Positions 7,233 through 11,916 of a DNA stretch of 11,916 nucleotides are shown one piece after another. The notes under the pieces were generated by a model. The model saw only the letters and a program-made list of their open reading frames with translations, had not been told where the DNA came from and made no database searches. Origin of the DNA: an uncultured Eubacteriales bacterium (GTDB lineage: Bacteria; Bacillota; Clostridia; Oscillospirales; Ruminococcaceae); assembly GCA_959605275.1 (NCBI GenBank), contig CAUHFD010000068.1, forward strand, positions 1 through 11,916, given 5' to 3'. The translations under genes and the position numbers were made by a program. Every line of letters starts with the position of its first letter. Position 1 is the first letter of the stretch.

Positions 7233-8020
7233 TCGACCTCCACCTCTTTCTCCTCTGACATAGGCTGGGTCCTGATCTCAATTGTTTTATCCATATCCTG
7301 CCGGTTCTGCTTTTTCTTTTTTTCCTCCAGTTCCAGCAGTTTTTCTTTTTCGCCTTTGATATGATTGTCAAATACCACTCTGCCGTTTTCTATCTGAATC
7401 GTGCGTCCGCCAAAATATTTCACAATATCATGTTCATGGGTAACCATTAAAACCGTAGTTCCGCATTTGTTGATCTGTATCAGCAATTCTACGATTTCAT
7501 AGGACAACTCCGGGTCAATATTACCGGTCGGCTCGTCCGCAATAATTAACGGCGGATCATTGACCAGTGCCCTTGCGACCGCTACACGCTGCTGCTCTCC
7601 GCCCGACAGTTCATGCGGATACCGTTTGGCTTTGGATAACAGATCCATCAGTTCCAGCACATACGGCACTCTGGTCCGTATCTGCTTCTGCGGCGTACCG
7701 GTAACACGCAGCGCGAATGCAACATTATCGTAGACATTCATGGTGGGTATCAATCGGAAATCCTGAAAGACGAACCCGATCGAACGCCGAAACTGAGGAA
7801 TATTTTTCCGTTTTAACTTATTAAGATTATATCCGTTGACTACTACTGAGCCTTTCGTGGCTATCTTTTCCCGCAGCAGCAATTTTAAAATGGAACTTTT
7901 ACCCGCACCCGACGCGCCGACAATATAAGCCATCTCGCCGTCCTCTATGTGGAGGTTAATATCATGAAGCGCGGTCGTTCCGTTTTCATATTGCAAAGAA
8001 ACATCATTTAATTCTATCAT
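7229..8020 (-). CDS. ftsE: Cell division ATP-binding protein FtsE
   Basis: ABC ATPase subunit of FtsEX at the inner face of the membrane. It has 263 residues against about 228 in typical FtsE. Walker A GASGAGKSS at 35-43 (K41), Q-loop in FVFQDFRLIP near 90, ABC signature LSGGEQQ at 138-144, Walker B LIIADEP with D162-E163, and an H-loop in VTHEHD near 195. The extra ~40 residues at the C terminus are highly charged (EKEKLLELEEKKKKQNRQ ... EEKEVEVE), probably disordered or coiled. No convincing ribosome site precedes the ATG; instead a six-codon mini-frame (8017-8034) ends in a TGA that overlaps this ATG. No clear promoter is seen in the repeat-rich upstream region. Confidence 0.97.
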   Translation of the reverse strand: MIELNDVSLQYENGTTALHDINLHIEDGEMAYIVGASGAGKSSILKLLLREKIATKGSVVVNGYNLNKLKRKNIPQFRRSIGFVFQDFRLIPTMNVYDNVAFALRVTGTPQKQIRTRVPYVLELMDLLSKAKRYPHELSGGEQQRVAVARALVNDPPLIIADEPTGNIDPELSYEIVELLIQINKCGTTVLMVTHEHDIVKYFGGRTIQIENGRVVFDNHIKGEKEKLLELEEKKKKQNRQDMDKTIEIRTQPMSEEKEVEVE

Positions 8021-8119
8021 ATATGAAGCAGCATATGACTCTTTGTACCCTTGCTGTCTTTACCAAAATAAGAAAAGAGCTTTATGCCGGAGTACACCAC
8101 CTTGTATTTTAATTTCAAG

Positions 8120-8136
8120 CAGGGGATAATCCCCAG
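8120..8136. repeat. Extra, slightly degenerate copy of palindrome 2
   Basis: CAGGGGATAATCCCCAG matches the palindrome CAGGGGATTATCCCCTG that ends each 155-bp unit. It is one base away from palindrome 1 at 8138, the same spacing as at the junction of the two units. Confidence 0.85.
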
Positions 8137-8137
8137 A

Positions 8138-8292
8138 CCAGGCATAATGCCTGGACTTAATTCGCGACAAAGTGAGCAAAAGGATTAAGCTGAATATTCG
8201 CGAAATACAGTTAACGTAAATCCGCGGGAATAAGGGCTTTATCATTTAACTGACTTGGTGCGCGAATTAGGGTGCAGGGGATTATCCCCTGC
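8138..8292. repeat. 155-bp tandem repeat, unit A
   Basis: Begins with palindrome 1, CCAGGCATAATGCCTGG (8138-8154), then a 120-bp core, then palindrome 2, CAGGGGATTATCCCCTG (8275-8291), plus one base. The core has short terminal inverted repeats, TAATTCGCG (8158-8166) and CGCGAATTA (8261-8269), and an internal ATTCGCGAAAT. It differs from unit B by a single base (T at 8173, C at 8328). It looks like a small non-autonomous, MITE- or REP-like element; no transposase is present. Confidence 0.95.
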
Positions 8293-8447
8293 CCAGGCAT
8301 AATGCCTGGACTTAATTCGCGACAAAGCGAGCAAAAGGATTAAGCTGAATATTCGCGAAATACAGTTAACGTAAATCCGCGGGAATAAGGGCTTTATCAT
8401 TTAACTGACTTGGTGCGCGAATTAGGGTGCAGGGGATTATCCCCTGC
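8293..8447. repeat. 155-bp tandem repeat, unit B
   Basis: Directly abuts unit A with the same order: palindrome 1 (8293-8309), core, palindrome 2 (8430-8446). The near identity implies a recent duplication or strong homogenisation. After palindrome 2 the sequence continues into a separate hairpin, with no further palindrome 1. Confidence 0.95.
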
Positions 8448-8452
8448 TATGG

Positions 8453-8470
8453 AAAAAGGGCAGAGCCCTT
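8453..8470 (-). terminator. Short intrinsic terminator-like hairpin
   Basis: On the minus strand AAGGGC, loop TCT, GCCCTT, running into TTT (five T in total from the arm). It would end minus-strand transcripts from the regulator side just before the tandem repeats. The stem is short, so efficiency is uncertain. Confidence 0.5.
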
Positions 8471-8641
8471 GTTGTGTTCGTTGTTCATGGTGTCCGCCGT
8501 ATGCCGTCCTCTGCCTAAAGCAGTACAGACCTGCGCTTTTTTCGCCTCCTTTCAAAGCGGACAAATATCAAAAGTTCCGGCTTTTTGTTCCTGCCGGAGT
8601 TTGAAGCAGGGAATACCGTGATATTCCCCCTTACGATAATA

Positions 8642-8676
8642 GTTACGGGCAGAACACCAAGATGTCTGCCCGTAAC
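8642..8676 (-). terminator. 12-bp hairpin after the CdaR-type gene
   Basis: GTTACGGGCAGA and its exact inverse TCTGCCCGTAAC with an 11-base loop, beginning 28 bases past the stop codon at 8705. The position suggests the 3' end of the regulator mRNA, but the following minus-strand bases (TATTATCG) are a poor U-tract. Confidence 0.55.
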
Positions 8677-8704
8677 CTGCTATTGCTGAAAATTCAATTC
8701 ATCA

Positions 8705-9790
8705 TTAATATTTTACAGGATTGGACGTCAGGTATTTTTTAACCATTAATGCAATCTTGAACACAATTGCATGGTCAAACTCTCTTAAATCTAAACCTGT
8801 CAATTTCTTAATCTTCTCTAAACGATAAACCAGCGTGTTTCTGTGTACAAACAGCTTTCTGGAGGTCTCGGAGACATTCAGATTGTTCTCAAAGAAGCGA
8901 TGGATCGTAAACAGCGTTTCGTGATCAAGAGAATCAATGGAACCCTGCTTGAATACCTCTTTTAAGAAAGTTTCGCAAAGAGTGGTCGGCAATTGATAAA
9001 TCAGACGGGCAATACCCAGATTATCATAGCTGACAATGGATTCATCGGTATCAAACACTTTACCGACTTCCAATGCGACCTGCGCCTCTTTAAAGGAACG
9101 GGCAAGATCTTTGATGCCGACAACGCCGGTTCCGATACCGACAGTTGCGCGGGTGTAGAACTCGCTGCTCAGCGTATCCACGATAGAGCGAGCAAGCTTT
9201 TCCAAATCCTTGCTGTCAATATTCGGTTTGGTTTCTTTAATCAAAACGATTTCATTCTCGCTGATGTTGAAAACAAAATCCTTGTTTTTGTCGGGGAACA
9301 GATTCTGGATCACATCGTATGCCGAAACATCGTTCGTGGACAGAATCCGAATCAAAAAGGCAACGCGGGCAACATCCGCATTAAAGTGAAGTTCTCTGGC
9401 TTTTACGTAGATATCGCCGGGCAGGATATTGTCCATCACGACGTTTTTGATAAAGTTGTTGCGGTCATATTTTTCATCATAATACTGTTTAATGCTGGAA
9501 AGGGTAATGGTCAAAATCTGGGCATACTTTACCGCAGTATCGTCAACGCCTTCCACAAAGACAGCATAATCCGGTTTAATGTGTTGACCGAATGGCTTAT
9601 AAGTGTATCCGTCCCTGATAAAAGTATCATGAGAATCTGCATTTTCCAAGGAAATAAATTCATTGGTCAAACCGATTTTAGAAAGCTCACTGCACGCAAT
9701 AATATTTGCTTGATCATCCACCACACCGATGACCCGGTCGATCGTATCTTTCATTTGATGAATCAAGCCTTGAAACAACCTGTTAGACAT
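8705..9790 (-). CDS. CdaR/PucR-family transcriptional regulator
   Basis: A DNA-binding regulator resembling the sugar-diacid regulator CdaR. It has 361 residues. The N-terminal ~125 residues (LFQGLIHQMKDTIDRVIGVVDDQANIIACSE...) fit the diacid-recognition sensor domain. About 135-285 fits the degenerate GGDEF-like domain found in this family (RVAFLIRIL, VGIGTGVVGIKDLARSFKEAQVALEVG). The last ~65 residues form the PucR-type helix-turn-helix with NNLNVSETSRKLFVHRNTLVYRLEKIKKLTGLDLRE. The ATG at 9790 follows a TTGGAGG site with seven-base spacing. It has its own promoter and stands alone, with no sugar or purine catabolic gene next to it, so its target and ligand cannot be told from the window. 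In Clostridia such genes often sit apart from carbohydrate operons. Confidence 0.92.
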   Translation of the reverse strand: MSNRLFQGLIHQMKDTIDRVIGVVDDQANIIACSELSKIGLTNEFISLENADSHDTFIRDGYTYKPFGQHIKPDYAVFVEGVDDTAVKYAQILTITLSSIKQYYDEKYDRNNFIKNVVMDNILPGDIYVKARELHFNADVARVAFLIRILSTNDVSAYDVIQNLFPDKNKDFVFNISENEIVLIKETKPNIDSKDLEKLARSIVDTLSSEFYTRATVGIGTGVVGIKDLARSFKEAQVALEVGKVFDTDESIVSYDNLGIARLIYQLPTTLCETFLKEVFKQGSIDSLDHETLFTIHRFFENNLNVSETSRKLFVHRNTLVYRLEKIKKLTGLDLREFDHAIVFKIALMVKKYLTSNPVKY

Positions 9791-9906
9791 ATTTAAACCT
9801 CCAATATATTCACGGTAAAATTAATCTATCCGGATTCGTTCGCCGTGAAAACGAGCCCGTGCCTTCGTTCGATATCTTTATTTTGGAAAATATTCCATAT
9901 AATAAT

Positions 9907-9935
9907 ATTTTACATAAAAATTCAAAAAAAATCAA
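9907..9935 (-). promoter_or_regulatory. Probable sigma-A promoter of the CdaR-type gene
   Basis: On the minus strand TTGATT (9935-9930), a 17-bp spacer rich in T, and TAAAAT (9912-9907). The start is expected near 9900, about 110 bases before the gene. Confidence 0.65.
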
Positions 9936-10155
9936 GGTGTATTCCTCAAAAAAATGCCGTTAAATGTAGAATTTCTTGCGTTTTTTTGTGGACAAGAGAG
10001 AGATACGACAGTTTTTGAACAAAAAGCTACAAAGTCATCAGAATATATTACAAATTGTAACATATTTATTCTTTTAATGTGTGAATAAAACTTTAATAAA
10101 AAGTACACTTTTCAACAACGTCTCCGCATCCGGCTTTTTTGTAATCATCTTGTAA

Positions 10156-10184
10156 TTGCATTGTTTCTGCCGCTGTGATATACT
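10156..10184 (+). promoter_or_regulatory. Sigma-A promoter of the zinc-ribbon gene
   Basis: TTGCAT (10156-10161), a 17-bp spacer, and TATACT (10179-10184) preceded by an extended -10 TG. It predicts a start near 10191 and a leader of about 130 bases. It closely resembles the promoter at 11058-11086. Confidence 0.8.
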
Positions 10185-10322
10185 GACAATATATATCAAT
10201 GCGACGAATTTCCTGTCTACAAACGGCACGCGAGTGGGCTCCGATTCACGGAACACGAATACCATAAAATTTTCAATGAAAAGGCTGTCTTTCCGATAAC
10301 GATACTGAAGGAGAGTGTAAAA

Positions 10323-11024
10323 ATGTATTGCTATAATTGTGGAACACAAAATGCTGATGATGCTCCGTTTTGCACACACTGTAATGCTCCGCTGACGGTC
10401 CATAATGATGCCGCCCCGCCTCCGCCTCCGCCTCCGCAGCCTTATCCGCCTTTCCCTCCGACTTATGCGCAACAGCCTTACCCTTATCCCGCCATGCCGC
10501 AGCAGCACGGCTTGAAATGGTGGCAAATCCTTCTCATTGTACTGGGTGCAATCTTTGCGGTCAATTTCGGCTTCGGTTTATTCTTCTTGGATGATATGCC
10601 GAGCCTCTATGACTTATTCTCCGATACTTACACCGACGACACCCTTTACAAGCTCAACGAGACAGCCGTTTTCCAAGACATTGAAGTCACTGTCACCGAG
10701 GTAAAACATTCGGGTGCGCTTGGTTTGAATACCGCCGACGCCGACACCGAAGTTATTACCGTTTCGGTAAACATCAAAAATATCGGCGACCAAAATCTAA
10801 TGTATGATCCCGAAAATTATCGGATGATCAACAGTCAGGGACAGGTGATCTATCCCCATATTGATTACGATGCTCCGAGCTATTCTCCCTATTATGAGCT
10901 GCTGCCCGGGGGACAGGCGACTATTACCCTCCAGTTTGAACAGCCGATCGGTGACACCGGTCTGGAATTACAGTATTTTTACGATTATTCCGAACAGCCT
11001 ACGCTACGGTTTGAGATTGAATAG
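10323..11024 (+). CDS. Zinc-ribbon, proline-rich, single-pass membrane protein with DUF4352-like domain
   Basis: It has 233 residues. The N terminus MYCYNCGTQNADDAPFCTHC carries two CxxC pairs (C3/C6 and C17/C20), a zinc ribbon that should be cytoplasmic. Residues 32-60 are Pro/Tyr/Gln-rich with a run of seven prolines (32-38). A transmembrane helix follows at about 65-88 (WWQILLIVLGAIFAVNFGFGLFF). The outside part (about 108-233) is a beta-rich domain with the pattern of DUF4352 (NETAVFQDIEVTVTEV, VITVSVNIKNIGDQNLMYDPENYRMINSQGQVI, LLPGGQATITLQFEQP), an immunoglobulin-like fold. The ATG follows AAGGAGAG with eight-base spacing. Proteins of this layout are common in Clostridia and the function is unknown. 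It forms a single-gene unit. Confidence 0.9.
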   Translation: MYCYNCGTQNADDAPFCTHCNAPLTVHNDAAPPPPPPPQPYPPFPPTYAQQPYPYPAMPQQHGLKWWQILLIVLGAIFAVNFGFGLFFLDDMPSLYDLFSDTYTDDTLYKLNETAVFQDIEVTVTEVKHSGALGLNTADADTEVITVSVNIKNIGDQNLMYDPENYRMINSQGQVIYPHIDYDAPSYSPYYELLPGGQATITLQFEQPIGDTGLELQYFYDYSEQPTLRFEIE

Positions 11025-11057
11025 GGGAGAGACAATAACGAAAAAACCGATTTGTTA

Positions 11058-11086
11058 TTGCATTCTGTCTATTCGTTTGCTATAAT
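11058..11086 (+). promoter_or_regulatory. Sigma-A promoter of the lipoprotein gene
   Basis: TTGCAT (11058-11063), a 17-bp spacer, and a perfect TATAAT (11081-11086) with an upstream extended TG. The start is expected near 11093. The -35 box overlaps one arm of a weak dyad, CAATAAC (11033-11039) / GTTATTG (11054-11060). Confidence 0.88.
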
Positions 11087-11105
11087 GCTTTTTGTGAAAA
11101 TCCTC

Positions 11106-11160
11106 CTTTTCCGATACTTCTTTTACAGCTAAATAAGCTGTAAAAGAAGTATCGGAAAAG
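11106..11160 (+). repeat. Perfect 25-bp hairpin in the lipoprotein leader
   Basis: The arms 11106-11130 and 11136-11160 are exact inverses with a 5-base loop AAATA. The hairpin starts about 13 bases after the predicted transcription start and ends 57 bases before the ATG. No T-run follows on the plus strand, so it is not a standard terminator; on the minus strand the bases after it read GGAGGATTTTC. Confidence 0.95.
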
Positions 11161-11217
11161 TTGGCGGGTCGTCGCTTTTCATTTTACAATACATAAACAA
11201 AAAGGAAGAAGCACATT

Positions 11218-11853
11218 ATGAAAAAGCAGTTATCAATTGTTCTTTGCATTGCCATGATTTTTGCAATGCTCGTCACTCTTTCCGGTTGCGGTGAAAAAGA
11301 AAAAGACAAGTTTGTCGGCACTTGGAAAACTGACCTTGACATGACAGAAATGATCAATGAAGGATTCTCTGAGGATGCCGATATGGCAACATATTTTAAG
11401 TTTGATGAATTCAAAATTACGATGGTCTTCACATTTAATGAGGACGGAACATACAAAAGCGATATTGACGAGGACGCTTTTAACACCGCCTATGACGGTT
11501 TAGTACAATCCTTTACCAAAGGCATGAAAGATTATCTTGAAGCAACGGCAAAAAAACAAGGTCTTAATCTGAGCGCTGATGAAATGCTCAAGCTTTCCGG
11601 AACGACAATGGACGCTGCAATTAAAGAATCACTTAATAAAGATACATTAAAAAATTCCTTCGATGAAATCAAAGGTGAAGGAACTTTCGAGGCAAAAGAC
11701 GGAAATCTTATCTTAACCGACAGCAAAACAAACGAAACCAGCAGTGAATCCTATGAATTTGTCAGCGATTCCGAACTGAAATTGGTGAAACCGGCTAACT
11801 CTGATGGTGAGGAACTAAACAAAATTTTTCCTTTGATACTGAAAAAGAAATAA
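11218..11853 (+). CDS. Lipoprotein of unknown function
   Basis: It has 211 residues. The N terminus has a basic start (MKKQ), a hydrophobic core and the lipobox LSGC at 21-24, so C24 should be lipidated and the protein anchored on the outer face of the membrane. The mature part begins with GEKEKDKFVGTWKTDLDMTEMINEGF; the FVGTWK opening and the later TFNEDGTYKSD, GTFEAKDGNLILTD and SESYEFVSDSELKL segments look like strands of a lipocalin-like or related beta-barrel fold, with a helical insert at about 85-140. This fold guess is inference. An AAGGAAG site precedes the ATG at a slightly long distance. It has its own promoter with a long hairpin in the leader and a strong terminator. Confidence 0.9.
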   Translation: MKKQLSIVLCIAMIFAMLVTLSGCGEKEKDKFVGTWKTDLDMTEMINEGFSEDADMATYFKFDEFKITMVFTFNEDGTYKSDIDEDAFNTAYDGLVQSFTKGMKDYLEATAKKQGLNLSADEMLKLSGTTMDAAIKESLNKDTLKNSFDEIKGEGTFEAKDGNLILTDSKTNETSSESYEFVSDSELKLVKPANSDGEELNKIFPLILKKK

Positions 11854-11877
11854 AAAAGCTGAATTGATTTAAATAAA

Positions 11878-11916
11878 AAGAATTCCACAAGTACAAACAG
11901 TACTTGTGGAATTCTT
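11878..11916 (+). terminator. Terminator of the lipoprotein gene (reaches the window edge)
   Basis: The arms AAGAATTCCACAAGTAC (11878-11894) and GTACTTGTGGAATTCTT (11900-11916) are perfect 17-bp inverses with a 5-base loop, 24 bases after the stop codon. An A-run precedes the left arm, so a matching T-run probably lies just past the edge. Confidence 0.85.

Larger units (their letters stand above)
8021..8704. other. 684-bp gene-free, repeat-rich region
   Basis: From right to left it holds a 12-bp hairpin after the regulator gene (8642-8676), two smaller dyads (8609-8628 and 8576-8598), a perfect AAAGGAGG on the minus strand (8552-8545) with no start codon at a useful distance, a short terminator-like hairpin (8453-8470), two 155-bp tandem units (8138-8447), a lone copy of palindrome 2 (8120-8136), and about 100 bases upstream of ftsE with no recognisable promoter. 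Open frames here fall across the repeats and look spurious. Confidence 0.85.
9791..10322. other. 532-bp AT-rich divergent intergenic region
   Basis: Separates the divergently read regulator and zinc-ribbon genes. It contains their two promoters, an 8-bp direct repeat TTCGTTCG (9835-9842 and 9864-9871) in the regulator leader, a TTACAA-A-TTGTAA dyad (10048-10060) and an AAAAGT-AC-ACTTTT dyad (10099-10112). I see no gene or known riboswitch in it. Confidence 0.7.

Noticed and set aside
8060..8245. Minus-strand 61-codon frame upstream of ftsE
   Set aside because: It runs through the tandem repeat and its palindromes and has no supporting ribosome site or protein-like composition.
8120..8447. 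CRISPR array
   Set aside because: The repeat is 155 bp with two copies and no variable spacers; the short palindromes frame a repeated core, unlike repeat-spacer structure.
8410..8621. Two overlapping plus-strand 64-codon frames
   Set aside because: They start in repeat unit B, cross the hairpins, and have no ribosome site or recognisable content.
8993..9796. 267-codon open frame on the plus strand opposite the CdaR-type gene
   Set aside because: It lies wholly antisense to a clear family member, has no good ribosome site, and its sequence looks like reverse-strand translation.
11106..11160. Ordinary intrinsic terminator of the zinc-ribbon gene
   Set aside because: No T-run follows on the plus strand, and a strong promoter for the next gene lies before it, so the hairpin is inside that gene's leader.

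Overview
The window looks like a chromosomal segment of a low-to-mid GC Gram-positive bacterium of the class Clostridia, probably an Oscillospiraceae/Ruminococcaceae-type gut organism. The evidence is the greA-lysS pair, the ftsEX - M23 peptidase - S41 protease cluster, strong AGGAGG-type ribosome sites, sigma-A promoters with 17-bp spacers, and a diderm-free gene set. The taxonomic call is inference from gene content and style, not from a marker gene.

Layout. Most genes lie on the minus strand, so they are read from right to left. At 8705-9790 is a CdaR/PucR-type regulator with its own promoter. Next comes a 684-bp non-coding stretch (8021-8704) holding a nearly perfect 155-bp tandem repeat built from two kinds of 17-bp palindromes, plus several smaller hairpins. 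Then follows the cell-wall cluster: ftsE, ftsX (4-bp overlap), a 62-residue one-pass membrane protein, a secreted coiled-coil/LytM (M23) protein and an S41 carboxyl-terminal processing protease. After a 307-bp gap with a 12-bp inverted repeat comes an unrecognised protein of about 274 residues. A consensus sigma-A promoter then drives greA and lysS; lysS runs off the left edge.

On the plus strand at the right end are two single-gene units with look-alike promoters. The first encodes a zinc-ribbon, proline-rich, one-pass membrane protein with a DUF4352-like outer domain. The second encodes a lipoprotein whose leader holds a perfect 25-bp hairpin and whose terminator reaches the right edge.

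How the genes work together. In Gram-positive bacteria FtsE and FtsX form an ABC-type membrane complex that uses ATP hydrolysis to switch on an extracellular coiled-coil peptidoglycan hydrolase or activator. The M23 protein encoded here is the obvious partner. The S41 protease acts outside the membrane and may trim this or another exported protein. The small membrane protein is the unexplained member of that cluster. greA-lysS is an ordinary transcription/translation housekeeping unit.

I did not find a defence system, CRISPR array, prophage, insertion sequence with transposase, or RNA gene. The least ordinary material is non-coding: the palindrome-flanked 155-bp repeat and its inverted, diverged copy in front of the M23 gene; interleaved inverted repeats directly after ftsX; the 25-bp leader hairpin; and a possible -1 frameshift arrangement upstream of the unknown gene.
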